From assembly GCA_029378245.1 (NCBI GenBank), contig JARKIF010000020.1, positions 930,001 to 994,000 on the forward strand: a DNA stretch of 64,000 bases, read 5' to 3'. The position numbers and the translations under genes were made by a program. Each line of letters begins with the position of its first letter. Position 1 is the first letter of the stretch. The notes beneath the pieces were generated by a model. That model had not been told where the DNA came from. It made no database searches and saw only the letters and a program-made list of their open reading frames with translations. Below, piece by piece: positions 10,525-21,908 of the stretch. The stretch is from Roridomyces roridus. Its lineage: Eukaryota; Basidiomycota; Agaricomycetes; Agaricales; Mycenaceae.

Positions 10525-12830
10525 TTACGCGTTCCTCTCAGCAGTTCTTTTCCCACGCTGCGCGCCACCTGACTTGCTCCCGGATTTGACGGCGGCTTGA
10601 GTTCTGGATGAGCGCCGTGGGACGGGAGCTGGCGCGTTAGAGTTGTTTGAACTGCGTCATCAGTACTCACATTCGCGCTCTCTTGGGCTTTTCAACAGGC
10701 TCCGGTTCATCGGCACCACTAATTCTATTAGACAAGACGTGCCTTCGCTTCGCTCCGGCGGTGTCGCCGCACATGTTCAAGTTTAGAACTGGCATCGAGA
10801 TTTATTTTGCATGAGTTGATTCTAGCGATGCTACATGATAAAAGAAGGAAACGGGACTCGGGAGGTCCAATGCGGCAGAATCTCGTAGGCTCGCCTAGGA
10901 TCGCGAGACGAGAGCACTCAGCAGACGTCACCACTGGGCCCAACGTTCACAGCGAGCAGGCCGTAGGTTGCGGCCATAAGTTGCCAGTGAATTCACATGA
11001 AAATGCGAGAATAATCAGGGTGGTGAGAGCTGAGAGGCTGCCAGGTAAGTACGCTGAGGCTGGTGCCATTCAGAAGCGGGCGCTGAAACAGAGGAACGAC
11101 GGATGCTTGCAGCTCCGGTGTTGCAGCGCGAATGTTACAGTCAGTGTTGGGACGCGATAGTTGAGATTTTGAACACGATGGCCGTCGTTCGAGTCGCAAA
11201 ATTCTGAATACCGAGAAGATGGCTTGCGACAGTTGAGACAGGATCGAAGACAGTACGAATCTTGTGCATTGAATTTCCGGCAGCCCCAGGGAGTAACCAA
11301 TCAGCAAGATTCGGCGTCCGCAATGCATATGCCAGGTGGAGGAACCCAGTCGACACTAGAGGATCCTCGGAGCAGGAGTGATGTTCGGCACGGAGGCCGC
11401 AGGAGGAAGGGGGCAGAGGGAAAGAACGGTGGGTGGATATGGAGTTCAGGGAGGGTTTATATGAGCGGCAGGCATACATCGTCACGGCGAGGGCTGAACC
11501 CCCGAGAGGGTCCATTGCGGTAACACTGCTGTAGAAAGCTGTTGAGGGCCGCAGAACGCGCGTTCTCGCCGAGCTGATGATCAGTCAAGAACAGGCAGTA
11601 AGCTTATCATGAGGCGCGTGGACAGGGCAGAGGGAACCCAATTTGGGATGATTTTCTCAAGTTCAAGGCAACGCGCGGCGCTCGGCATGCATACTTCGTG
11701 TGTCGAGCCGGTGTTGTACAGTTTGAAATGCTGTTACGACGCGGCATTGATCTGGAAAAAGAAGCGGCTTTCGTGGGAGAAGTTCATGAAAGAGCTGTGG
11801 AGAAGGCACTGGGTCGACGGTAGGATGAGAGAGGGAAACAAAAAGAGAATGCACAAGTGGGGAAGCACAATCAGTGATGGAGCCATAATCTTAAAGAACG
11901 GATAATATTGATGTCCATGACGAGTGTGAACTTACCTTTTCCGTTTTCTCCGAGTCGGCTTGATCACTGGCTCGGGGACTTGATCCGGGGGCAGCACAGG
12001 CGTTTTGGGTACTGGGATTGTCAGATCCGGCCTCTCGATGTCAGGTTGCGGCGGCGAATCGGATGAACCCGTAGCAGCTCCCTTGCCGTCGGGCCCCGGC
12101 TGCGTGGCATTTACAACTGCTTTCGAAGTTGTGATCGCCGTATCTTCCTGACCAGCCGTAGGTTTCGGCGGCGACGGACTCGGCTGTGCCGCCGGCTCTT
12201 TTGTTGGGAGTCTAGGGGAGAAAGCGAAGGCATTGGTCATTGACGCCAAAAATTCGAACATCATCAAGGCCTCGGCAGTGGTAAGTAATGCCGACTCTTT
12301 GACAGCTACCGGGAAGGCGAACTTGTTGATATCGTAGAACTTGGCAGGTTCCGAGGTGATTCTGTCCCATGGGATGCCAGCCTCCGGACGCGCGACACCT
12401 AAAGACACAAATTAACACCACGTCGTTACAAGGATTTGAACACGAACGCCAAGACTGTTCAAAGAACTGCCGCAACAGACGGCAGAGGATTTGCAAAGAA
12501 ACAGTTTCAATATCCAGGATTGGTAGGGTGACGGCTCCATCTGCATTCACGCTGACCGTCAGAGCCGGTTCAACATCTGGCCCTGCATACATTGAGCATT
12601 CACATACAGACCTGTCAAGCACAAGACAAACGCGGGATGACCTCCTCAGCAAACTCCGACCACGGCTCACCGTATTTCTTGCCCAGTTCCTCACCTCCAA
12701 AGTTCACATTGTTATGCTTGGAATGCCCGTGAATGCTACACAATCAGGATCAGAACGGCTGGCGTTCGGATGTGCGAAATTACCAACGTTCCAGCCTGAA
12801 GATCTCCAGTGTCAGGTCCTCGAAATGCAT
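10525..12830 (-). CDS. Uncharacterised Agaricomycete repeat-associated protein, basic Pro-rich C-terminus
   Basis: Six exons join in phase to about 291 residues: 12784-12830, 12632-12735, 12448-12582, 11936-12398, 10671-10718 and 10525-10603. The protein starts MHFEDLTLEIFRLER, has an N-terminal domain with GEPWSEFAEEVIPRP and SVNADGAVTLPILDIETVSL, and then WDRITSEPAKFYDINKFAFPV...SALLTTAEALMMFEFLASM. It ends in a Pro/Ser-rich tail with TRRKRKR (nuclear-localisation-like) and a Lys/Arg/Gly-rich end. I believe the family is multi-copy and repeat-associated in Agaricomycetes, but cannot assign a function. The fifth intron (10719-11935) is 1217 nt against 48-67 nt for the others, so it probably carries an inserted element. 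If that join is wrong, the frame ends at 11932 right after KRKR. Confidence 0.65.
10719..11935 (-). other. Abnormally long intron, probable insertion
   Basis: This 1217-nt interval has a strong donor (gtaagt at 11935) and an acceptor (gaattag at 10719) whose phases fit the flanking exons. All other introns of the window's gene models are about 35-67 nt. At 11876-11905 it contains a 27-30 nt word (ATAATCTTAAAGAACGGATA core) that recurs inverted at 53684-53713, hinting at one end of a dispersed element. I could not find terminal inverted repeats or a target duplication. Confidence 0.45.
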
Positions 12831-13012
12831 AGAAGAGCAGCATTTCGGCATCTCCGACAACAGACCCTTGACAGATGCTTCGCAAGGCCTTATGCATATA
12901 CACGTGAAACTGCTCCTGATTGCTAGAAACATGTTTGTTCAGTGGTCTGGACTGCGGGTGTATGTATGTACCTGTTGACAGACTTAGAAGATGAACTTAG
13001 AGCAGACGGAAG

Positions 13013-13339
13013 CTATCGCATCCAGTAGATGCTTTCGCCGCTCATCGGGGGTCGCTCCTCCAGGTTTTGGGAGGCAACGTACGACATGGCGTCTTGCGTC
13101 ATATTACGCTGCATCGCGCAGGTGCTGGAGAGGAGGGCGGGGTACGCGGTGAGGGCGTGTGCGGTGAGGCCGGGACGTGTCTGGTGTTGAACGAGCTTGT
13201 ACTTGAAGCAGAAGAGGGGGCCGTTGGGGCCAGAGAGATGGGGGCTGCGCAGCATCGTCTCCCACTCTCGGTCCCATTTTTCGGGGTCGATGAGAGCTTC
13301 CCCGGAAAGAGGGATGGCTAGGTAGGCGTCCTCGACCAT
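13013..13339 (-). pseudogene. Fragment of the DPEKW-domain / MYND family
   Basis: The minus-strand frame from ATG 13339 reads MVEDAYLAIPLSGEALIDP, then EKWDREWETMLRSPHL and later YPALLSSTCAMQRNMTQDAMSYV. These match the start of each repeat domain in the gene at 18.9-21.9 kb (GEAISNPEKWNKDWETVLQ; LSGTCHVQHTLTLEAK). The frame stops at 13013 after about a third of the domain, and no MYND finger lies upstream because the NACHT-ankyrin promoter region begins there. It is either a degraded copy or a short diverged gene. Confidence 0.6.
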
Positions 13340-13592
13340 TTGATGCGTAGCAAGATTCGAAATAGCGGAGGGGGGTGGTGGGAGCAAGGTGGGAGTCTGG
13401 GAGAAGGAGACAAAAGGGCAACGGCGTCTAAAACTGATGCCGGAATCACATCATGGCGGAAGCAATACACGTGCGAGTCTGCGAGATGCCGCCTTGACGC
13501 CGCCCATCACCTCTTTCGCACAGCATCTCACAGCCAGCTGTTGCTCACAGCCAAGTGCTCACTTGACCAGGCGGGACTGTTCCTCGGCGATT

Positions 13593-16500
13593 ATGTCGCA
13601 GCGCACCAGCAGCAAATTCAAGACGATTTCAGGGCTTTTCCGTCAACGCAATGCTGCGCTCTCTGCTCCTCCATCCGCTCAGGCACCAGCAACGTCAGCA
13701 CGTCCTGCGCTCGAGACGACGACACACTCAGGAGACTCAGGATCCAACTTGGAGGGCTTTACAGTCAGTAACGCCATGCTGGTACTCGATATCGTCGAAA
13801 AGCTATCTGGATTTGCTCAATCAATCCCGTTCATCGGTGCTGCCGCTAGCTTACTCTCTCAGATCGTCAAGGCGTACCAGGTACAGTAAATCCAGCACTA
13901 CCTCGTGCGACTACTCAAGGAGAGTCTAGGAAGTTCGAGATACCCAGGACGAGCGCGATGCTCTTCTCGGTGTAATAACGGGGATCGGCCAGGACCTTTG
14001 TGCCACCGTTCTGAGGATGGAGGCGGCAGATCACATTGATCTTATCGGGCGTCTCAAGTTGGACGTTGAGACGTACGCTCAGTGAGTCTCTATCGCGTTG
14101 TACCGGCACCCCAACTCAAAATTTGCAGATTGCTTGAAGAGAGCTTCAATTTTGTCAGCGACTACGATTACTTGGGCGGAACTACTCGCGCTACCGCACG
14201 CCAACAATTGAAGGCAGGATTCAAGGATCTTCAACGCAAACTTGATTCATTTGGAGCTCGGTTCCGTGTGAGTAGAGCTACAATGCGTTTTCGACTTCGG
14301 ACCTGACGGCTCTCAGAACAACCGTCTGGTGGATCTCGCTATTCATCAGAATACGATTGAGGACACGCTCGATAGAGTCCATGATATGGCGTATGTTATA
14401 TTTCGTTTCGGTGGGCTGCGTCCACTGATTCTTTCACAGGGTCGAAAAGAAACTCGAGGAATGGCTGCAATCACCGCTCGACATGCGTCACAAACAGCAC
14501 GAAACTCAGAAGCTCCGCCATGCAGGGACTGGGCGGTGGTTTCTTGAGGGGGAGAGGTTCCTTGAATGGCAAGACAACGCGGGCTCGTTCTGGATCCAGG
14601 GTGCCTGTACGTCGCCCGCACTGACCCGTCGATTCCAATCTGACTCCACGATAGCTGGAACGGGCAAAAGCGTCCTCAGGTTATATTTCCTCCTCCGTGT
14701 CGAGTTGGGTTGTCTGACGATATCTTAGCTCTTCCATAATTCAGAAACTACTCAACGACCGGGAGCTCTTCGCAGACCTCGGCAAACCGTTCGGACTCGG
14801 CTTCTTCTATTTCGACTTCAAATGCAAGGACGAGAGTGCGGTGGAAGCTGCCTTGCGACGGATTGTCCTCCAGCTATCCGCGCAAGCTCCTCGCCCCTTC
14901 CGTTTGCTGGATAAATGCTACTGCGTCTCCCGTGGCCAGGTTCTACCCACCAGGGAAGACCTCCAGCGAATGTTGACCGATTTATTCAAGGAGATCGGAC
15001 GAGTGTACATCGTTGTGGATGCGCTGGATGAATGTCCAGATGCCGAGCTGGCGCAGCTCCTCTCATTCATTTCTCTGCTGAGGGAGTGGAAGGACACGCC
15101 GCTGCATCTCGTATTCACTAGCCAGCCGCGCTCCATCTTCACAGAATCGTTTATGGATGTCCCCTCTGTCCTTCTCGATCCAGATGCGATACAAGCAGAT
15201 ATCAAGCTTTTTATCACCAGCGAACTACGCGAAAATCGCCAGCTCAAGATCTGGGCCCGTCGTACAGACGACATTGTAGAGCGTGTATTGGTCATGAGCA
15301 ATGGAATGTCAGTTCTTCCACTTGCAGTTTCAGACATTCACTAACGAAGGAATCTAGGTTCCGTCTAGCAGCTTGTCTTCTCCTCGAACTTTCTCGTTGT
15401 AAACGCCAAACCGAGCTAGATAAAACTCTGGCTAATCTCCCCAATGATCTGTTCGGAATCTACGACCGCTTCGTCGAGACCGTTCGCCAGGAAGATCTTG
15501 TGTATGTCACGGGAATCTTCCGATGGCTCATCTACTCCGCGCAGAGTCTCGATCTGGCCGAGATTGGGGATGCCCTGGCGTTTGATTTTTCCGACCCCAC
15601 GTGCTACATATACGACCCCAACCTGCGAGACGATAACGTGCAGGCGATCCCCGAGTGGGTGGAGGGCTTGACGACTGTTCGTCAACATGATGGCAGGAGG
15701 ATCATTTCACTCGCCCACGCCTCTGTTCAAGATTATCTCTTTTCTGGCCGATTCACGGAGAAGTTTGGCTTTGATTTGGCACAAGGCCCGTCCCACGACT
15801 TCATCTCACATTCGTGCCTCCGATACCTCCTCCACTTCTCCGATCATCCTCTCGATGAGGCTACGCTGCCGAATCATCCAATGGCTCAATATATGGCACG
15901 GCGTTGGTGTCACCATCTAGTCCGCTCCAACACCCAAACCGTTTCATTCGACCATGCCATTCAGCTCCTCCAAGATGACAGCAATCAATACGCTGCTTTG
16001 AACGATCTTCGACGATATCAAAATACACATTCTCGTCGGGGGTCGAGGTTTTCGACGTGGAAACCCGCTCGCGTTCAAAACTTCCATCCAGGCATGTTTC
16101 GATGGGTGCCCCCCCTCATCGTTTGCGCGGAGGATGGGTATATCGAGGGCGTGCGCTGGCTCCTCAACCTGGGTGCCGATGTCAACTTTCAAGACGCTGG
16201 CGGTTCCGCTCTGCATGCCAGCTCGATCCGCAATCGCCCAGACATTGTTTCTTTGCTGCTCGACAGCGGTATCGACGTCAACGTGAAAGACAAGAAGGGT
16301 CGCACAGCTTTGGAGATTGCTTGTGCGGAAAACAACACAACTATCGTTCGTCTTCTTCTCGGGCACGGGGCCGACACCAACTCGAATGGCGCATTTCTTG
16401 GAACGGCGTTGCAAACTGCGGCTTGGGTGGGCAACGAGGAACTTGTCAAACTACTGCTCGAGCGTGGTGCCAATATCAATGCACGAGGTGAATATTTCGG

Positions 16501-18322
16501 GAGCGCACTGCAGGCTGCAGCAAGTCGCGGAAACACGGATATTGCCCGTGTTCTTCTCGAACATGGTGCAGATTGCAATCGACTGGGCGGACATTATGGG
16601 AGTGCGCTGGCGGCTGCCTCGATGAATGGTCACACAGATCCCATCCGCTTGCTGCTCGAACACGGTGCCAATGTCAATATCAACCAAAACGCAACGGTCC
16701 CTTTTTGGGGAAGCTTTATGCAAGCTGATGAGCTCAGAATGCATAATGAAGCAGAACGACTCCTCCTCGCTAATGGTACCGACGTCCGCGCCCGGATCCC
16801 GTTTCACGGGAGTGCTCTGGAAGCTGCAGCCACCGCAGGCCGCGCCGAACTTGTTCGCTTTCTACTTCAGGCGGGTGCCGAAGCCAATCGGGTCGAAGGT
16901 GTGCACGAAAGCGCGCTCTGCATCGCAGCCAGTCAGGGTGATTTGCAGACTGTTGAAATTCTACTGGACCATGCCTCGGCCAAAGGTCAAATGGAAGGGA
17001 TGCAGGCTGCGTGCAGCAGCGGTCGTACGGACATTGTTAAATTTCTTCTCGCAAGTGGCGCGCGGGTCCCGGAGGACATCTTGGAAATCGCCGCGCGACA
17101 CGGTCGTGTGGAGGTGGTTGAAATTCTCCTCGAAAGCCTGAATGTCGATACGAGGACAGACTCTGCCCTGTGTGCTGCTATCAAGAGCGGCCACATAGAT
17201 TTCATTCGTCTGCTCCTGGAGCACGGTGGAGCGATCCCTCGGGAGGAACATTTGATGGCAGAGTTATTGGACGCCGCATGCGCCAATGGCCAAGAAGAGA
17301 TCGTCCGACTTCTCCTTGACAATGGAGCGGATGTGAATGGGAATTCTTCCGATTCTAGAACTCCTCTACAGGCTGCCGCTTGCAAGGGCAAGATCGATAT
17401 AGTTGGCCTGCTTCTGCAGCGAGGAGCTGATGTCAACGTGACCACCGCCTTCACCTTCCCTACCGCTTTACAAGCAGCATCGTTCTTAGCCGGCAACACA
17501 GAAGTCATTCGTCTTCTGATTGAGAACGGAGCAGACGTGAACGCACAGACGGGAGAGCATGGGACTGCATTGCACGAAGCTGTATGGAGCGGCGCGCGCG
17601 GAGCCAACTCAGCCGTCGTTGACCTTTTACTTGCGAGTGGTGCCGATCCAAACATTCAGACCCAAAGACATGGGGCCCCGTTGGCCCCAGCGTGTCGAAA
17701 TGGCGACATTCGATGCGTTCAGCTTTTACTCGCGCATGGAGCAAATATCAACGCGCAGGGCGGGCAGTACAACAATGCGCTCACGGCAGCGTGCCAAAGC
17801 AAAACTAACACTGTTGAGATGGTACGACTCTTGCTCGAACACGGCGCAGACCCTACGCTCGGTAACCCCATGAACCAACTATCTTTCCGTCACGAGGAAA
17901 TAGTCCGTCTGCTTCTCGAGCATGGTGCTGCGGACACGATGAACAGACGGTATGGAAGTGCGCTGCAAGAGGCATCTCGATTTGGGGATGTGGATCTTGT
18001 GTGTTCGCTTCTCGCACGCAGTAGCGACGTGAACGAGGAAGGTGGAAAACACGGAACTGCCTTGAGAGCCGCATCAAAATTTGGGCACATCAAGGTCGTT
18101 CGGCTTCTCCTGCGCCATGGCGCTGATGTCAACGCTCAAGGAGGAGTTGAAGGAAGCGCGTTATACGACGCGGACGACTCTGGGCACACTGAAATCGTCC
18201 GTCTATTGGTGAAGGCTGGTGCAGCCTTTGAAAGTCAGAGATTGTCCGAATCTTGTTGGAGGCTGGGGCATCTCGCGGCTCGCTCGCAGAACCGTGATGT
18301 CGGGTTATCACCGGTACCATGA
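13593..18322 (+). CDS. NACHT-ankyrin protein (fungal NLR-like)
   Basis: Eight exons (13593-13880, 13930-14081, 14129-14267, 14317-14390, 14440-14606, 14655-14679, 14729-15307, 15358-18322) join in phase to 1462 residues. The N-terminal 250 residues are helical (VLDIVEKLSGFAQSIPFIGAAA... and KKLEEWLQSPLDM) and resemble the MLKL/HeLo-like bundle found on many basidiomycete STAND proteins. Walker A GASGTGKSV (about 273) is split by the 25-nt sixth exon; Walker B VYIVVDALDEC is near 373, followed by LVFTSQPRS. About 22 ankyrin repeats (IVRLLLEHGADVN type) fill residues 725-1438; repeats 7, 9-11 and 19 are degenerate. Family knowledge: such proteins are cytosolic sensors, with repeats binding ligand, NACHT oligomerising, and the N-terminus executing a response. 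The specific trigger is unknown. The last exon holds all repeats with no intron. Confidence 0.88.
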
Positions 18323-18886
18323 AACAGTTTGAACCTTCACATATTTATTCACTCAGTGAAAAGATTTTAACCGATTCCTGACTATGCAGTGTGTGTGTCG
18401 AACGAAGCCGGCGTAAGTTTGTGATCGGCCTCTTCAAGTCATGGCTGTTGCCGAGGGCATCATCTCAATTATCGCCGATGGTTCTTTTAGATGTATCAGG
18501 TCCTAGTCATATTGATTCCGGTTTGCATGTGACATAGCCTGGAGAAAGCGGAATGCTCGCCTCAAGCTCGATTATCTCGCTCGTTTGATTCGAGCCCCGA
18601 GAATGGGGCATGCCGTCGTACACATTTCTCTTTCAAATTTCCGTGGCACTCTGCGAATTGTACTTCATGATTCATAAGTTTTATTGAACTATTTCGCGAT
18701 TTACATTACTAAGCTTCTACAGACTGTAAACACTCGTTCTGACTGGGAGGAAAGAAAAGGAACCTTTTGCGTCTGGCCCTCATTCCTTTCTTGGGCTCAG
18801 CTGACAGTGATAACGAAGGCAATATCCAGTCAATGTATCAACAACATGGTTAATATGTCATTACAGCGCAGAAGTTCTGTGTCTCC
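18323..18886. other. Convergent intergenic region
   Basis: This region separates the 3' end of the NACHT-ankyrin gene from the 3' end of the MYND gene. It is AT-richer and no coding frame is supported. It presumably holds both 3' untranslated regions. Confidence 0.5.
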
Positions 18887-21800
18887 TCAGTGCGGTGTGA
18901 AAAATATCGGCACCGCCGCCACAATCCTATCCACAGGATCCCGAGGAACAGTTGAAACATCATCGAAAGTGGGTACCTTCCCGCACGTCTTCTTGTGCCT
19001 GACTTTCCAATCCGCCACCTGGCATTTTCTACGAGGTACGCACGTCAAGAACTTGGAAGAAAAACAGACGATGATGGAAAGGTAAACGCACCGAGAACAA
19101 TAAAACACCTCCCCCTTCATTTGCGAGAAACATGCCACGCAGCGCTGAAATTTTGCGGACCCATCGGCAGGCGCCAGCTTCGAGCATTTCAAGTGCGAAC
19201 ACATGACCCGAAATTCGACTCTACGCTCCCTAATGCTCTCGATTGTGGACATACCGACCGAATCCTCGAATTCGCATTCAAGGATGTCGGTCACCTCCGA
19301 CACCGTCAGAATCGGCGTCTCCAGGCCGCAAAATGAGCGGAGGGTGAAGTCAAGGACATAGCCTAGTGGAAATCAAAAGTCAGCGAGAGCACTCACGAGG
19401 CGGCTGCACTCACATATGAGCTTGGTCCGCAAGAGCATGAACCCTGCCCGAGTAACCTCCTCAAGATCATCCACAGAATCGTCTTCCGAGTCCCCATCCG
19501 AATTCCCGCCAAAAATCTCCTCCCACGTGGGACTGGTGATGTACCTGGGCTGCTTCGGCATGCGAAACCCATCCTCGAACATCGCCGACCGCAACAAATC
19601 CAACATAACCTCCCCTTCGTCACAAAGCATCTCGACGCGGAGCTCCTCCGCACAATACGCACGCGCCATATTCAGGTTGTGCGACTCGCGACATACGGCA
19701 GCCAGCGCCTCCAAGACGTGTGGGCGACGCTCATCAGGGCTTGCTCCGAGCCAAAGAGCCTTGAAGTCCTTCTCATCCAAACAAAGTCGTGCGTCCCGAG
19801 TGAGGTAATACTGCGCGGAACAAGTGTTGGAGAGGAGATACGGGTAGCTGGCGAGCGTGGTTTGAAGTCCGTGAGACGCGTTCCGATTGACCATGTCAAG
19901 TACATAGACTGTGGGTGAGAAGTGTATTGGGCTGTCGAATGCAGACCCCCAAGCTCTGTCCCAAGACTCGGGGTTTATCGCCCATTCGGGGAGAGGCACA
20001 GGAATGCCAAGGGGCTCGTTGGCCCAATCCGAGAAAAGCCGGATCGTGTAATGTAGGACATGACCTGACCGAGCCTGTGAGGAGATTATCTTGAATCTAG
20101 TCGATGGATAGAACGTACATATGAGTTGAGTCCGCAAAAACCAGAAGTCACCGAGTGTGAGCAGCTCCAGCGCCGAGTCAGTCTTGATGCCCCGTGTCTG
20201 CACAAGCCCATCCCAGTCTGGATCCCCAATAGGTGTTGGTAGCTCGGGTAGGACAGCTGTGTCGTCGAGCATTGCGGATCGCAGAAGGTCCAGGAAAAAC
20301 TCGCCGTCCGAAGAAAGGGGCTCGAGGCGAAGCTCCTTGCCACAGTATGCCCGGGTGTCGTGCATCGTCTCCGATTTCGAGCAAACATCGACCAGCGCGG
20401 CCAGCAGATGCTTGCGACGGACTTCAGGACGCGCCGCCAGCCAGCCAGCTGCGAGGCCCTCCTCTGGATTGAGAAACTCGATTGCGTCAAGGGTGAGGTT
20501 GTACTGTGCCTTGGCTGTATGAGTCGAGTTGTTATGGTTTGCCGGCCCCACGCCTGGAAACGGTAGCGTCTTGTTCTTGGCAAGCCTGTGGTCAAAGTAG
20601 AACTCGGGGGTCAGACCGGGAGCTTGTAAAAAAGTTTCCCAGTCACTGTTCCACTTCTCTGGATCGACGAGAGCTTCGGCAGCGGGAGGCGGTGGAACGT
20701 AGTTGGAATCGAGTGGAAATTCATGGCGAAAACAGCGGAGGTACTGATTAAAGGGATCATCGGGAAGTGTAGCGACGTCGTCGAACGATAGCAGTTTTCC
20801 ACATATCGCCCTGTGTCGAAGCTCCCAGTCTGCCCGCTGGCATTCCCTACATCGTCCGTCATCAGAGAAAGAATCGGGCGGGAAATGATGGCGCACCGAG
20901 AGCAGTAAAACACCTGCCGCTGAATCTGCGTGTAGCATCGCTCACAACTCCGGAACGAAGCAGATCCATCGTCGGGCTGGACATTGTCACAGCCCAGAGA
21001 CGAGCAACGTGCGACACAAAGACTCAGTCTCTCTTTAGTACTCTTCACGTGAAGCTTGTTGCGCGCCTTGGCGGCCTCCGATCCGAATATGGTTTCGTGG
21101 AAAGCATCGTACATTGGTCGGAGGGGATCCTTCACTTTCTTCGATTTGTTTATCGTAATAGGATACGGTTCGAGATCAAAGAAAAGTCGGATGGTATGAT
21201 CAAGTACGTAGCCTGACTTGACCGTGAGCAGATGTATCGAAAGGGGGGGGGGAGAGGGATCGACGTACAGATGAGCTTCGTACGCAGCATCAGGATCTCT
21301 GCAAGGGACACTTTTTCGAGGTCCGTGGAGTTCTTGGGGCCCTGCTTGGCAGCAAAGTCGTCCCAGTCTGGATCCACTATGTACTTCGGGGCGCGAGGGA
21401 TGACAGACGCGTCGTCGAGCATGGCATATCGCAGCAGATCGATAAAAATCCGCCCGTCGGAGGCCAGGCTCTCGAGGCGGAGCTCCCTCACACAGAGACT
21501 GCGCGTGCGATTGAGATTGCTCGACTTTGAGCATACACCAGCGAGCGCGGCGAGGAGGTGCTTGCGGCGGACCTCGGGAGTGGCGGCTAGCCAGCGAGCC
21601 TCGAGATCGTTATCGAGATATCGCTTTGCCTCCAGAGTGAGAGTGTGCTGGACGTGGCAGGTCCCCGATAGGTTGGTCGAGTATTCGGCTAGCGTTTGGT
21701 CGAGCGTTGCCCTATTCTCGGAGATCATGCATTCGAAGCAGAATTGAGGGGTCATGCCTCGCCCCTGCAGAACGGTTTCCCAGTCCTTGTTCCATTTTTC

Positions 21801-21908
21801 CGGGTTGCTGATAGCCTCGCCAGGTAGAGGTAGAGGCATGTAAGAAATGGCCACGGCGGTCATGGCTGTGAGAGAGAGAGAGAAGCGCGAACACGTGGGG
21901 ACTGTCAT
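18887..21908 (-). CDS. MYND-finger protein with three tandem copies of a DPEKW domain
   Basis: Six exons (21269-21908, 20897-21212, 20119-20846, 19414-20064, 19092-19362, 18887-19028) join with every phase correct to 915 residues. Order: domain copy 1 (NPEKWNKDWETVLQ ... EILMLRTKLIC), MYND finger 1 (C-x4-C ... CERC ... VFYCSRECQRADW..HRAIC), domain copy 2 (DPEKWNSDWETFLQ ... FWFLRTQLIC), domain copy 3 (NPESWDRAWGSAFD ... FMLLRTKLIC), MYND finger 2 (YCSRKCQVADWKVRHKKTC), then a short tail. MYND fingers are zinc-binding protein-interaction modules; the repeated domain is unknown to me. Each copy ends in KLIC or QLIC followed by an intron in the same phase, and both fingers are cut by an intron after YCS(R). 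The last tail is shorter than the matching stretch after finger 1, so the 3' end may be truncated. Alternative: two or three fused or separate paralogues. Confidence 0.75.
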
